A stretch of DNA of 64,000 nt from Streptomyces sp. AV19 (GCF_015999245.1 NZ_JAEAMR010000010.1:697913-761912), one strand, 5' to 3'. Positions 31,627 through 41,111 are shown, counted from the stretch's first letter. Notes: generated by a model not told the origin, from the letters alone. Numbers and translations: made by a program.

Positions 31627-33753
31627 GTGAGCAGCGACAACGACCCGCAGGCCGAGCAGCTCGCCCTGATCAGGGAGAGCGTGCGCAAGGCCAAGGCGCC
31701 CCGTGCCAAGCCGCGCACCTGGCGTGGGGCCGAGCTCGCCAAGGAGCGGCCGGTCGCCCGCGTGCTGGTCGACAAGGGGCCGGTGCATCTGGACAAGCTG
31801 TGGGACTACGCCGTCCCGGCCGAGCTGGACGCCGACGCCCGACCCGGCGTCCGCGTCCGCGTCCGCTTCGGCGCGGGCACGCGGAACGTCAGGGACGGCC
31901 GGAGGGAAGGCGGCGGTCTCCTCGACGGCTTCATCGTGGACCGGGTGGACGAGTCGGAGTACCGCGGACCGCTCGCCGCCATCGCCCAGGTGCTGTCGCC
32001 CGAGCCTGTGCTCGGCCCGCAGCTGCTGAGCCTGTGCCGGGCCGTGGCCGACCGGTACGCGGGCTCCCTCGCCGACGTGCTGCAGCTGGCCGTGCCGCCC
32101 CGGCACGCCCGCATCGAGGCGGAGCCCCCACTGGCCCCGCTGCCGCCCCCGGCCGAGCCCGGGCCCGGCAGCTGGGAGCGCTACCCGACGGGCCGGGCCT
32201 ATCTGGACGCGCTCGCCCGGGGCGACTCCCCGCGCGCGGTGTGGACGGCGCTGCCCGGCCCCCACTGGGCCGAGGAGCTCGCCCGCGCCGCCGCCGTGGC
32301 GCTCGCCTCGCGGCGCGGCGCGCTGATCGTCGTCCCCGACGGACGGGCCGCGGCCCGGGTGGACGCCGCGCTGACCGGGCTGCTCGGCGAGGGCCGGCAC
32401 GTGCTGCTCACCGCCGACACCGGGCCCGAGGAGCGCTACCGGCGCTGGCTGGCGGTCAACCGCGGTGCCGTACGGGCCGTGGTCGGCACGCGCGCGGCGA
32501 TGTTCGCCCCGGTGCGCGACCTCGGGTTCGTCGCGATCTGGGACGACGGCGACTCCAGCCACAGCGAGCAGCACGCGCCCCAGCCGCACGCCCGGGAGGT
32601 GCTGCTGCTGCGCGCGGCGCAGGAGAAGGCGGCGTTCCTGCTGGGCGCCTTCGGCTGCACGGTCGAGGCCGCGCAGCTGGTCCGCACCGGCTGGGCCCTG
32701 CCGCTCGCCGCGGACCGCGAGCGGATACGGGCCGTCGCTCCCCTGGTCCGCACGGTGGGCGACGGCGATCTCGCCCGGGACGAGGCGGCGCGGGCCGCCC
32801 GGCTGCCCTCGCTCGCCTGGCGGGCCGCCCGTGAGGGGCTCCGGGACGGACCGGTCCTGGTCCAGGTGCCGCGCCGCGGTTACGTCCCCCGCCTCGCCTG
32901 CGAGCGCTGCCGCGAGCCCGCACGCTGTGGACACTGCGCGGGTCCCCTGGAGGCGCGCGGCGACGACGGCGCCCTGCACTGCGGCTGGTGCGGGACCGAG
33001 GCCCGCGACTGGCACTGCCCGGAGTGCGGCGGCACCCGGCTGCGCGCCCAGGTCGTGGGTGCCCGGCGCACCGCCGAGGAGCTGGGCCGGGCGTTCCCCG
33101 CCGTGCCCGTGCGCACCTCCGGGCGCGATCACGTGCTGGACACCGTGCCGGGCACGCCCGCGCTGGTCGTCGCCACGCCCGGCGCCGAGCCGGTCGCCGA
33201 GGGCGGCTACGCGGCGGCCCTGCTGCTGGACGGCTGGGCCCTGCTCAACCTGCCGGACCTGCGGGCCGGGGAGGAGGCACTGCGCCGCTGGCTGGCGGCG
33301 GCCGCGCTGGTGCGGGGGCAGGAGTCGGGCGGCCGGGTCGTCGTCGTGGCCGAGCCCACGCTGCGTCCCGTGCAGGCGCTGGTGCGCTGGGATCCGGCGG
33401 GGCACGCGGTGCGCGAGCTGGCGGAGCGGGAGGAGCTCGGCTTCCCGCCCGTGTCGCGGATGGCGTCCGTCAGCGGTCCCGCGGAGGCCGTCGCGGAGTT
33501 CCTCGAGCTCGCGGAGCTGCCGGAGGGCGCCGATGTGCTCGGGCCCGTCCCGGTGCCCGCGGCGGTCGCGGGGCGGCCGCGCCGGGCCGGCGACGCCCCG
33601 GTGGGGGAGCGGTGGGAGCGCGCGCTGGTGCGGGTGCGCCCCGGCCGGGGAGCGGCCCTGGCCGCCGCGCTCAAGACCGCCCAGGCGGTGCGGCTGACAC
33701 GGCGGGAGGGCGCCCCCGTGCGGCTGCGGATGGACCCGCCGGACATCGGCTGA
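31627..33753 (+). CDS. priA: Probable primosomal protein N' (PriA) without helicase motifs
   Basis: 708 residues. The replication-restart protein family. The N-terminal 3'-binding domain (RVLVDKGPVHLDKLWDYAVP) and the zinc-ribbon region (CERCREPARCGHC ... CGWCGTEARDWHCPECGG, about 424-470) are present. In place of Walker A there is a segment around ALPGPHWAEELARAAAVAL, and the DEEH box is replaced by WDDGDSS. It is therefore unlikely to hydrolyse ATP, as already noted for actinobacterial PriA. The GTG start at 31627 follows a GGAGCC leader. Confidence 0.93.
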   Translation: MSSDNDPQAEQLALIRESVRKAKAPRAKPRTWRGAELAKERPVARVLVDKGPVHLDKLWDYAVPAELDADARPGVRVRVRFGAGTRNVRDGRREGGGLLDGFIVDRVDESEYRGPLAAIAQVLSPEPVLGPQLLSLCRAVADRYAGSLADVLQLAVPPRHARIEAEPPLAPLPPPAEPGPGSWERYPTGRAYLDALARGDSPRAVWTALPGPHWAEELARAAAVALASRRGALIVVPDGRAAARVDAALTGLLGEGRHVLLTADTGPEERYRRWLAVNRGAVRAVVGTRAAMFAPVRDLGFVAIWDDGDSSHSEQHAPQPHAREVLLLRAAQEKAAFLLGAFGCTVEAAQLVRTGWALPLAADRERIRAVAPLVRTVGDGDLARDEAARAARLPSLAWRAAREGLRDGPVLVQVPRRGYVPRLACERCREPARCGHCAGPLEARGDDGALHCGWCGTEARDWHCPECGGTRLRAQVVGARRTAEELGRAFPAVPVRTSGRDHVLDTVPGTPALVVATPGAEPVAEGGYAAALLLDGWALLNLPDLRAGEEALRRWLAAAALVRGQESGGRVVVVAEPTLRPVQALVRWDPAGHAVRELAEREELGFPPVSRMASVSGPAEAVAEFLELAELPEGADVLGPVPVPAAVAGRPRRAGDAPVGERWERALVRVRPGRGAALAAALKTAQAVRLTRREGAPVRLRMDPPDIG

Positions 33754-33763
33754 GCCCGACGGC

Positions 33764-33905
33764 CAGGCCGTGTCCGATGGCTGTCGACACCGCCGCCTCG
33801 CCGGAACGGATGCTCCCTGTGAGGCAGTCGGCAGCTCACGAGGCCTGCCGCGTGACGCGGGCGGGCTCGCCCGGCGGCAGCTCAAGAGCCATCGGACAGG
33901 CCCTG
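33764..33905. repeat. 142-bp element with 19-bp terminal inverted repeats
   Basis: CAGGCCGTGTCCGATGGCT at 33764-33782 and the complement at 33887-33905 match at 17 of 19 positions, and similarity continues inward (Gly/Cys-rich GCCGCC blocks). The interior has no ORF of note. It lies between priA (10 bp away) and the convergent HTH gene (14 bp away). The form is that of a MITE or an insertion-sequence remnant. No clear target duplication is seen. Confidence 0.55.
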
Positions 33906-33919
33906 GGCCGCCGGTGGCC

Positions 33920-34432
33920 TCAGCCGTTGCGCGGGCCGGGGAAGGCGCTGGGGCGGGGCTCCTCGCGGAGCGAGCCGGAAGGCTGGCCGGGGACCGAGCG
34001 GGCGGCCGGCACCACCGGCACCGCCCCCGCGGCGACCGGCGCGTTCTGCTCCGCCGCCGCGTTGTCCGCGGAGTTCTGGCCGTTCGCCCGGCGGGCCCCG
34101 TAACGGCGGTGCACCGCCTGCTTGGTGACGCCCAGCGCCGAACCCACCGCGTCCCACGAGAAGCCCAGCGAGCGGTCGAAGTCCACCGCCGCCGTGACCA
34201 GCGTCTCGACGCTGTCCCGCAGCTCCTGCGCCAGCCGGACGGTCGGCGCCGGGGCCCGGCCGTAGACCACGAAGCCCGCGGAGGGACCCGTACGGCGTGG
34301 ACGGTAGACATTGCCCAGCTGAGCGGTCAGGGTACGCAGCGCGTCCACCTGTCGGCGGACCCGCTCGATGTCCCGGACCAGAAGATGCAGGCTGGCTCGC
34401 GCCTGGGCGTCATGGGTGGCGTGGTCGGGCAT
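33920..34432 (-). CDS. Small HTH protein with N-terminal helical region
   Basis: 170 residues. Helices at about 10-40 (LHLLVRDIERVRRQVDALRTLTAQLG) are followed by a segment with PRRTGPSAGFVVYGRAPAPTVRLAQELRDSVETLVTAAVDFDRSLG. A helix-turn-helix (FSWDAVGSALGVTKQAVHRRYGARR, about 92-116) and a disordered Ala/Pro tail end the protein. The HTH resembles that of short actinobacterial regulators, but the family is not named. ATG 34432 was chosen over two TTG codons just upstream. A 26-bp palindrome and a 12-bp direct repeat lie in the divergent gap to fmt and are candidate operators. Confidence 0.75.
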   Translation of the reverse strand: MPDHATHDAQARASLHLLVRDIERVRRQVDALRTLTAQLGNVYRPRRTGPSAGFVVYGRAPAPTVRLAQELRDSVETLVTAAVDFDRSLGFSWDAVGSALGVTKQAVHRRYGARRANGQNSADNAAAEQNAPVAAGAVPVVPAARSVPGQPSGSLREEPRPSAFPGPRNG

Positions 34433-34494
34433 CAACAAGCCTCTCGGACCGGCGGTGAACGGGACGCGGGGGAAGGAGAGTTGACGACCGACGA

Positions 34495-34562
34495 CAGCGG
34501 GCCGCGGCCGCGGCCCGCTGCTGTCCGGTCAATCTCTCTTGACCCAACGATTGACCCAACGC
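34495..34562. promoter_or_regulatory. Palindrome and tandem direct repeat upstream of HTH gene and fmt
   Basis: CAGCGGGCCGCGG at 34495-34507 is directly followed by its exact complement to 34520, a 26-bp perfect palindrome. TTGACCCAACGA (34539-34550) and TTGACCCAACGC (34551-34562) are then a tandem repeat with one mismatch. Both lie between divergent genes and could be sites for the HTH protein or promoter elements. Confidence 0.45.
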
Positions 34563-34705
34563 GCCAAGGCCGGACGGGTCACGGTATGGGGGCGCACATC
34601 CGCCGGAATGAGGCGTGCGCTGCCCCGCGCGCCCCTTGCGTACGGGCCCGCCCCTAGACTGGTGCGCCGTCCCGCTCGGCGCGTGAGAGGTAGTGTTCGC
34701 CACCC

Positions 34706-35650
34706 ATGAGGCTTGTCTTCGCCGGTACCCCCGAGGTCGCCGTCCCGGCCCTCGACGCCCTGCTCGCCTCCGACCGCCACGAGGTCGTCGCCGTCGTCAC
34801 CCGGCCCGACGCCCCCGCCGGACGCGGCCGCCGCATGGTCGCCAGCCCCGTCGCCGAGCGCGCGGAGGAGGCCGGCATCGAGGTGCTCAAGCCGAACCGC
34901 CCGCGTGACGAGGACTTCCTCGCCCGCCTCCGCGAGATCGCGCCCGACTGCTGCCCCGTCGTCGCCTACGGCGCCCTGCTGCCGAAGGCCGCCCTGGACA
35001 TCCCCGTCCACGGCTGGGTCAACCTCCACTTCTCGCTGCTCCCGGCCTGGCGCGGTGCCGCCCCCGTGCAGCACGCGGTGCTGGCCGGCGACGAGGTCAC
35101 CGGCGCCTCCACCTTCCGCATCGAGGAAGGGCTGGACTCCGGCCCGGTCTTCGGCGTCCTCACCGAGCAGGTCCGCCCCACCGACACCAGCGGTGACCTG
35201 CTGACGCGGCTGGCCTTCGCCGGCTCCGGGCTGCTCGCCGCCACTATGGACGGCATCGAGGACGGCACCCTCGAGGCCGTCCCGCAGCCCGCCGAGGGCG
35301 TCTCGCTCGCCCCCAAGATCAGCGTCGAGGACGCCCGCGTCGACTGGTCCGCGCCCGCCCTGCGCTGCGACCGCGTCGTCCGGGGCTGCGCCCCCGCGCC
35401 CGGCGCCTGGACGGTCTTCCGCGGCGAGCGGCTGAAGGTGATGTCGCTGGCGCTCACCGCGGACCGCACCGGTCTCGCGCCGGGCGAGCTCGTGGTCGGC
35501 AAGAACTCCGTCCACACGGGCACCGGTTCGCACGCCGTCGAGCTGCTGTGGGTGCAGCCGCAGGGCAAGAAGCCGATGAAGGCCGCCGACTGGGCCCGCG
35601 GCGTGCGCATCGCCCCGGGCGAGAAGCTCGGCGACGGGGCGGCCGCGTAG
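34706..35650 (+). CDS. fmt: Methionyl-tRNA formyltransferase
   Basis: 314 residues. It formylates initiator Met-tRNA with 10-formyl-THF. LVFAGTPEVAVPALDALL opens the protein and NLHFSLLPAWRGAAPVQHAVLAGD (about 108-131) is the formyl-folate and catalytic signature. The C-terminal OB-like domain starts near 207. It is followed after 39 bp by rsmB. Confidence 0.96.
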   Translation: MRLVFAGTPEVAVPALDALLASDRHEVVAVVTRPDAPAGRGRRMVASPVAERAEEAGIEVLKPNRPRDEDFLARLREIAPDCCPVVAYGALLPKAALDIPVHGWVNLHFSLLPAWRGAAPVQHAVLAGDEVTGASTFRIEEGLDSGPVFGVLTEQVRPTDTSGDLLTRLAFAGSGLLAATMDGIEDGTLEAVPQPAEGVSLAPKISVEDARVDWSAPALRCDRVVRGCAPAPGAWTVFRGERLKVMSLALTADRTGLAPGELVVGKNSVHTGTGSHAVELLWVQPQGKKPMKAADWARGVRIAPGEKLGDGAAA

Positions 35651-35689
35651 GCTGGAGCCCTTCGTCATCCCAGCTCCGGAGCACCTTTA

Positions 35690-37126
35690 GTGAACGATCA
35701 GCCGCCTCGTCGGAAAAACGGCCGTCCCGCGAAGCCGCACCGCCGGCCCAAGAAGGACCCGGTCCGGATCCTCGCCTTCGAGGCGCTGCGGGCCGTCGAC
35801 GAGCGGGACGCGTACGCGAACCTGGTGCTCCCGCCCCTGCTCCGCAAGGCCCGGGAGAAGGACGGCTTCGACCACCGCGACGCGGCCCTCGCCACCGAGC
35901 TGGTCTACGGCACGCTGCGCCGCCAGGGCACCTACGACGCCGTCCTCGCCGCCTGTGTCGACCGCCCGCTGCGCGAGGTGGACCCGCCGGTGCTGGACGT
36001 GCTCAGCCTCGGCGCCCACCAGCTGCTCGGCACCCGGATCCCGCCGCACGCGGCCGTGTCCGCCACCGTCGAACTGGCCCGATGCGTCCTCGGCGACGGC
36101 CGGGCGAAGTTCGTCAACGCCGTGCTGCGCAAGGTCACCGCGCACGACCTCGACGGCTGGCTGGAGCGGGTCGCCCCGCCCTACGACGAGGACCCCGAGG
36201 AGCACCTCGCCGTCGTCCACTCCCACCCGCGCTGGATCGTCTCCGCCCTGTGGGACGCGCTCGGCGGCACCCGCGCCGGGATCGAGGACCTGCTGGAGGC
36301 GGACAACGAGCGCCCCGAGGTGACCCTGGTCGCCCGCCCCGGCCGGATCGGCACCGACGAGCTGCTGGCCGGGCTCGGCGCGGACCACGCGCTGCCCGGC
36401 CGCTGGTCGCCGCAGGCCGTGCGGCTCACCGAGGGCGGCGAGCCCGGCGCGATCGACGCCGTGCGCGAGGGCCGCGCCGGGGTCCAGGACGAGGGCAGCC
36501 AGCTCGTCGCCCTCGCCCTGGCCGCCGCCCCGGTGGACGGCCCGGACCGGCGCTGGCTCGACGGCTGCGCCGGCCCCGGCGGCAAGGCCGCCCTGCTCGG
36601 CGCCCTCGCCGCCCGGCGCGGCGCCGCCCTGCTGGCCGCCGAACGCCAGCCGCACCGCGCCCGCCTGGTCGGCCGCGCCCTGGCCGGCAACCCGGGCCCG
36701 TACCAGGTCGTCACCGCCGACGGCACCCGCCCGCCGTGGCGCGAGGGCGCCTTCGACCGCGTCCTCGTCGACGTGCCCTGCACGGGCCTCGGCGCCCTGC
36801 GCCGCCGTCCCGAGGCCCGCTGGCGGCGGCGTCCGGAGGACGTGGCCGCCTTCGGCCCCCTCCAGCGCGACCTGCTGCGCGAGGCGCTGCGCGCCGTCCG
36901 CGTCGGCGGCGTCGTCGGCTACGCGACCTGCTCCCCGCACCCGGCGGAGACCCGGGCCGTCGTGGACGACGTGCTCAAGCGGCAGGGGGTCGAGGCCGAG
37001 TGGATCGACGCCCGCCCGCTGATGCCCGGCGTCCCGGCCCTCGGGGACGGCCCCGACGTCCAGCTCTGGCCCCACCTGCACGGTACCGACGCCATGTACC
37101 TGGCACTTCTGCGCCGTACGGCCTGA
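35690..37126 (+). CDS. rsmB: 16S rRNA m5C967 methyltransferase RsmB (Sun)
   Basis: 478 residues. It methylates C967 of 16S rRNA with SAM. An N-terminal NusB-like domain (DPVRILAFEALRAVDERDAYANLVLPPLL) is followed by the catalytic domain. WLDGCAGPGGKAALLGAL is the SAM site. VDVPCTGLGALRRRPEARWRR and GYATCSPHPAET give the two catalytic cysteines (about 363 and 410). The GTG at 35690 starts a basic N-terminal tail. Confidence 0.93.
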   Translation: MNDQPPRRKNGRPAKPHRRPKKDPVRILAFEALRAVDERDAYANLVLPPLLRKAREKDGFDHRDAALATELVYGTLRRQGTYDAVLAACVDRPLREVDPPVLDVLSLGAHQLLGTRIPPHAAVSATVELARCVLGDGRAKFVNAVLRKVTAHDLDGWLERVAPPYDEDPEEHLAVVHSHPRWIVSALWDALGGTRAGIEDLLEADNERPEVTLVARPGRIGTDELLAGLGADHALPGRWSPQAVRLTEGGEPGAIDAVREGRAGVQDEGSQLVALALAAAPVDGPDRRWLDGCAGPGGKAALLGALAARRGAALLAAERQPHRARLVGRALAGNPGPYQVVTADGTRPPWREGAFDRVLVDVPCTGLGALRRRPEARWRRRPEDVAAFGPLQRDLLREALRAVRVGGVVGYATCSPHPAETRAVVDDVLKRQGVEAEWIDARPLMPGVPALGDGPDVQLWPHLHGTDAMYLALLRRTA

Positions 37127-37192
37127 CGGCGGGGCCTCGTCGCAGCCGGGGGCCGTGCGAGGCGCGGCCCCCGGACATGGCAGGCTTGGGGC

Positions 37193-37879
37193 ATGACCGT
37201 CCAGATCAACCCCAGCATCCTGAGCGCGGACTTCGCCCGCCTCGCCGCCGAGGCGGAGGCCGTCAAGGGCGCCGACTGGCTCCATGTCGACGTCATGGAC
37301 AACCACTTCGTCCCGAACCTCACGCTCGGGGTGCCGGTCGTCGAGTCGCTCAGCAGGGCCACCGACACTCCGCTGGACTGCCACCTGATGATCGAGGACC
37401 CGGACCGCTGGGCCCCGCAGTACGTCGAGGCGGGCGCCGGGTCCGTCACCTTCCACGCCGAGGCCGCCGCCGCCCCGGTGCGGCTCGCGCGGGAGATCCG
37501 GGCCAAGGGGGCACGGGCGTCCATGGCGCTGAAGCCCGCGACGCCCATAGAGCCCTACGAGGACCTGCTCCCCGAGCTCGACATGCTGCTGATCATGACC
37601 GTCGAGCCCGGCTTCGGCGGCCAGAAGTTCCTCGACATCATGCTGCCCAAGATCCGCCGCACCCGGCAGCTGATCGACCGGCACGGGCTGGAGCTCTGGC
37701 TCCAGGTGGACGGCGGCGTCTCGGCCGAGACCATCGAGCGCTGCGCCGACGCCGGTGCCGATGTGTTCGTGGCGGGATCGGCCGTTTACGGTACCGATGA
37801 CCCGGCGGCCGCCGTACGCTCACTGCGTGAGCTCGCGGAGACGGCCACCGCGGCCGCGCCCTGGGCCTGCGCACACTGA
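37193..37879 (+). CDS. rpe: Ribulose-phosphate 3-epimerase
   Basis: 228 residues. It interconverts ribulose-5-P and xylulose-5-P. INPSILSADFARLAAE, LHVDVMDNHFVPNLTLG, LIMTVEPGFGGQKF and VDGGVSAETI are the family signatures with the metal His and Asp residues. It lies downstream of rsmB as in many actinomycetes. Confidence 0.96.
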   Translation: MTVQINPSILSADFARLAAEAEAVKGADWLHVDVMDNHFVPNLTLGVPVVESLSRATDTPLDCHLMIEDPDRWAPQYVEAGAGSVTFHAEAAAAPVRLAREIRAKGARASMALKPATPIEPYEDLLPELDMLLIMTVEPGFGGQKFLDIMLPKIRRTRQLIDRHGLELWLQVDGGVSAETIERCADAGADVFVAGSAVYGTDDPAAAVRSLRELAETATAAAPWACAH

Positions 37880-37978
37880 GGCCTCCCGGCCCCGGGGCCG
37901 GGGCGAGATCGAGGACCCGCCGTTTCTGACAGGATGACGGTCGAGTCCACAGCGGAAGACAGCAGTGAGGAGAACGCG

Positions 37979-38992
37979 GTGTCGACGGGCCGTTCAGTGA
38001 CGCCGATGGGGCCCGCCGAGCTCGTGCAGGCGGCGGCCATGGCCCGCCGCTTCTACCTGGAGGGCAAGTCCAAGATCCAGATCGCCGAGGAGTTCGGCGT
38101 CAGCCGCTTCAAGGTGGCCCGGGTCCTGGAGACGGCACTCGAACGCGACCTGGTGCGCATCGAGATCCGGGTGCCCGCCGAGCTGGACGCGGAGCGCTCC
38201 GACGCGCTGCGCTCCCGCTACGGGCTGCGGCACGCGGTCGTCGTCGAGTCCCCGGCCGACGCGGCCGACGACGCGCCCGACCCGGAGAACCTCGGCGAGG
38301 TGGCGGCCGGCCTGCTCGGCGAGCTGGTGCACGAGGGCGACGTCCTCGGCCTGGCCTGGGGCCGCTCCACCATCCACATGGCGGCCGCCCTGCACCGGCT
38401 GCCGCCGTGCACGGTCGTCCAGCTGACGGGCGTCTACGACGCGGGCACCGCCGAGCGCGGCTCGGTGGAGGCCGTCCGCCGGGCGGCCCAGGTCTCCGGC
38501 GGCGAGGCGCACCCGATCTACGCCCCGATGCTGCTGCCCGACCCGGCCACGGCGGCCGCGCTGCGCGGCCAGACGGGCATCGCGCGGGCCTTCGACTACT
38601 TCGACAAGGTCACCGTCGCGGCCGTCTCCATCGGCTCCTGGGAGCCGGGCATCTCGACGGTGTACGACATGCTGTCCGACGAGGAGCGCGCGCACTACGC
38701 GTCGCTGGGCGCCGCCGCGGAGATGTCGGCCCACCTCTTCGACGCGGAGGGCCGGCGGATCGGCCGTGACCTGGGGGAGCGCTGCATCACGGTCGAGGCG
38801 GACCGGCTGCGGCGCATACCGGAGGTCGTGGCGATCGCGGGTGGGCAGCGGAAGGCCGCCGCGATCGGGGCGGTGCTGCGGTCGGGGCTGGTGACCAGTC
38901 TGGTCACGGACACCGCTGCGGCGGACTTTTTGCTGAACGAGTTCGAGCCGGCGCCGCGGCCTGCTTTGGACCGGGCCGACCCGGACGTCTGA
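37979..38992 (+). CDS. SorC/DeoR-type sugar-binding transcriptional regulator
   Basis: 337 residues. The N-terminal HTH (FYLEGKSKIQIAEEFGVSRFKVARVLETALERDLVRIEI, about 19-57) is followed by a sugar-phosphate isomerase-like effector domain (VLGLAWGRSTIHMAAALHRLPPCTVVQLTG, about 122-152) as in SorC/DeoR regulators. GTG 37979 is chosen because GAGGAG lies 8 nt upstream; an ATG at 37934 would add 15 acidic residues. Position after rpe suggests control by a pentose phosphate or similar metabolite. Effector and targets are unknown. Confidence 0.85.
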   Translation: MSTGRSVTPMGPAELVQAAAMARRFYLEGKSKIQIAEEFGVSRFKVARVLETALERDLVRIEIRVPAELDAERSDALRSRYGLRHAVVVESPADAADDAPDPENLGEVAAGLLGELVHEGDVLGLAWGRSTIHMAAALHRLPPCTVVQLTGVYDAGTAERGSVEAVRRAAQVSGGEAHPIYAPMLLPDPATAAALRGQTGIARAFDYFDKVTVAAVSIGSWEPGISTVYDMLSDEERAHYASLGAAAEMSAHLFDAEGRRIGRDLGERCITVEADRLRRIPEVVAIAGGQRKAAAIGAVLRSGLVTSLVTDTAAADFLLNEFEPAPRPALDRADPDV

Positions 38993-39010
38993 CGATTCGG
39001 GGAGGGTTCG

Positions 39011-39136
39011 TGCCCCTGGTCCTCCCCCAGAGGGGGCACCCCCATTTCACCGTTTCTTCCGGGGAGACCCCGGACCCCATTCGCCCTTCGGGCGAAGCGG
39101 AGCGCCAGGAAACGGTGAAAGGGCGGGCCAGGGGCA
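39011..39136. repeat. Dispersed intergenic palindrome, copy C
   Basis: The left arm (TGCCCCTGG at 39011-39019 and TTTCACCGTTTC up to 39057) pairs with the right arm at 39109-39136. The left arm is split by a nested hairpin-like insert (CTCCCCCAGAGGGGGCA, 39022-39038). The interior shares CCGGGGAGACCCCGGACCCC with copy B and the TTCGCCC/GGGCGAA module with copy A. The 333-bp gap from 38993 to 39325 otherwise holds the guaB1 promoter region with no site I can name. Confidence 0.7.
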
Positions 39137-39325
39137 ACCCCCCTCGGCGGAAACCACAGCCGCCCCGCACAACACTCTGGCCAAAGCAACAGAATGCGCA
39201 GATCATTCGCCATCAGCCCACTTCATCGTGGATGATGGGTCCAGGAACCTCAGCCCGATCCGGCGCTGGTTCGAGCTGACTCCCCACCCGCTCTGTAGAT
39301 CAATTTCGCAGGTGAGAGAGCCAGT

Positions 39326-40768
39326 ATGCGTTTCCTCAACGATCAGAAGCCGCCGTACGACCTGACGTACGACGACGTCTTCATGGTGCCCAGCCGCTCC
39401 GCGGTCGGTTCGCGCCAGGGCGTCGACCTCTCCTCGCCCGACGGCACGGGCACCACCATCCCGCTCGTGGTCGCGAACATGACCGCGATCGCCGGCCGCC
39501 GCATGGCGGAGACCGTCGCCCGCCGCGGTGGCATCGTCGTCATCCCCCAGGACATCCCGATCGAGGTCGTCACCGAGGTCATCTCCTGGGTCAAGGGCCG
39601 CCACCACGTGCTCGACACCCCGATCGTCCTCGCCCCCACCCAGACCGTCGCCGACGCGCTCAGCCTCCTGCCCAAGCGGGCCCACGGCGCCGGCGTCGTG
39701 GTCGACGCGGACCACCGCCCCGTCGGCGTCGTCACCGAGCACGACCTGACCGGCGTGGACCGCTTCACCCAGCTGTCCGAGGTCATGTCCAAGGAGCTGT
39801 TGCTCCTCGACGCCGGCATCGACCCGCGCGAGGCGTTCAACCAGCTCGACGCCGCGCACCGCAAGCTCGCCCCCGCCGTGGACAAGGACGGCAAGCTCGC
39901 CGGCATCCTCACCCGCAGGGGCGCCCTGCGCGCGACGCTGTACACCCCGGCCGTGGACAAGGACGGCAAGCTGCGCATCGCCGCCGCCGTCGGCATCAAC
40001 GGCGACTTCGTGGCCAAGGCCGAGCAGCTGCTCGAGGCGGGCGTGGACACGCTCGTCATCGACACCGCGCACGGCCACCAGGAGACGATGATCGCTGCGA
40101 TCAAGGCCGTCCGCGCGCTCGACCCGCAGGTCCCGATCGTCGCCGGCAACATCGTCGCCGCCGAGGGCGTGCGCGACCTCATCGAGGCCGGCGCCGACAT
40201 CATCAAGGTCGGTGTGGGTCCGGGCGCCATGTGCACCACCCGCATGATGACCGGTGTGGGCCGCCCGCAGTTCTCCGCGGTGCTCGAGTGCGCCGCCGAG
40301 GCCAAGAAGTACGGCAAGCACGTCTGGGCCGACGGTGGCGTCCGTCACCCGCGCGACGTCGCCATGGCCCTGGCCGCGGGCGCGTCCAACGTCATGATCG
40401 GCTCCTGGTTCGCCGGCACGTACGAGTCGCCGGGCGACCTGCAGCAGACCGCCGACGGGCGCTTCTACAAGGAGTCCTTCGGCATGGCCTCGGCCCGCGC
40501 GGTGCAGAACCGCACCTCGGAGGAGTCCGCCTACGACCGCGCCCGCAAGGGCCTGTTCGAGGAGGGCATCTCCACCTCGCGGATGTTCCTCGACCCGTCC
40601 CGTCCGGGCGTCGAGGACCTGATCGACTCGATCATCGCGGGTGTCCGTTCATCCTGCACCTACGCGGGTGCCGGCTCCCTCGCGGAGTTCCACGAGCGGG
40701 CCGTCGTCGGCGTCCAGAGCGCCGCCGGTTATGCGGAGGGCAAGCCGCTGCACGCCAGCTGGCAGTAG
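39326..40768 (+). CDS. guaB1: GuaB1 family IMP dehydrogenase-related protein (probable GMP reductase)
   Basis: 480 residues. TIM-barrel enzyme with an inserted CBS pair (about 95-210). The catalytic loop is GVGPGAMCTTRMMTGVGRPQ with the thioimidate Cys near residue 302. The short N-terminus (MRFLNDQKPPYDLTYDDVFMVPSRS) and C-terminal AGYAEGKPLHASW mark the GuaB1 group. In mycobacteria GuaB1 is a GMP reductase rather than an IMP dehydrogenase, and that is the likely reaction here, returning GMP to IMP. A terminator lies 15 bp after the stop. Confidence 0.9.
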   Translation: MRFLNDQKPPYDLTYDDVFMVPSRSAVGSRQGVDLSSPDGTGTTIPLVVANMTAIAGRRMAETVARRGGIVVIPQDIPIEVVTEVISWVKGRHHVLDTPIVLAPTQTVADALSLLPKRAHGAGVVVDADHRPVGVVTEHDLTGVDRFTQLSEVMSKELLLLDAGIDPREAFNQLDAAHRKLAPAVDKDGKLAGILTRRGALRATLYTPAVDKDGKLRIAAAVGINGDFVAKAEQLLEAGVDTLVIDTAHGHQETMIAAIKAVRALDPQVPIVAGNIVAAEGVRDLIEAGADIIKVGVGPGAMCTTRMMTGVGRPQFSAVLECAAEAKKYGKHVWADGGVRHPRDVAMALAAGASNVMIGSWFAGTYESPGDLQQTADGRFYKESFGMASARAVQNRTSEESAYDRARKGLFEEGISTSRMFLDPSRPGVEDLIDSIIAGVRSSCTYAGAGSLAEFHERAVVGVQSAAGYAEGKPLHASWQ

Positions 40769-40783
40769 TTTCACAGCAGCCCG

Positions 40784-40820
40784 GAAAAGGGGCGCGGCCG
40801 TCATGGCCGCGCCCCTTTTC
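40784..40820 (+). terminator. Intrinsic terminator after guaB1
   Basis: GAAAAGGGGCGCGGCC (40784-40799) pairs perfectly with 40805-40820 around a 5-nt loop, ending in TTTTC. Confidence 0.93.
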
Positions 40821-40877
40821 GTCGCTCCGGCACCAGCTGTGGTTGACGCCTACATGTACCGATTCGTAAGGTGACAT

Positions 40878-40938
40878 GCAACGAACGTCCATTCTTGGCA
40901 TGCAGACGCAACGATCGTACGGGCATGCGCAAGAATGG
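40878..40938. promoter_or_regulatory. Cluster of GCAA(C/G)GAA half-sites upstream of the APC permease
   Basis: Plus-strand half-sites GCAACGAAC (40878), GCAACGATC (40908) and GCGCAAGAATGG (40927) accompany a minus-strand one, CCATTCTTGGC (40889-40899). CCATTCTTGGCATGC and GCATGCGCAAGAATGG form a near-perfect inverted repeat. Similar half-sites precede the davA-like gene at 45152. The spacing of partly degenerate half-sites on one DNA face fits an Lrp/AsnC protein, and one is encoded at 42744. The 343-bp gap from 40769 to 41111 otherwise holds only the guaB1 terminator. Confidence 0.55.
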
Positions 40939-41111
40939 TGCATTACGAGCGCGGGCCCTCACCTCGTAGGGTTCCGCGCAGTACGTGGAGTGGCGGGTAC
41001 CGCTTGCTCGCGGTCCCCCTCCTTCCCGGGTTGCTCATCCTGCCGACGCGCCCGCGGGTGACCGCTGCGGTACCGGTGTGTCCACCGGCAGCGATGAACG
41101 GAGCGACCTCA

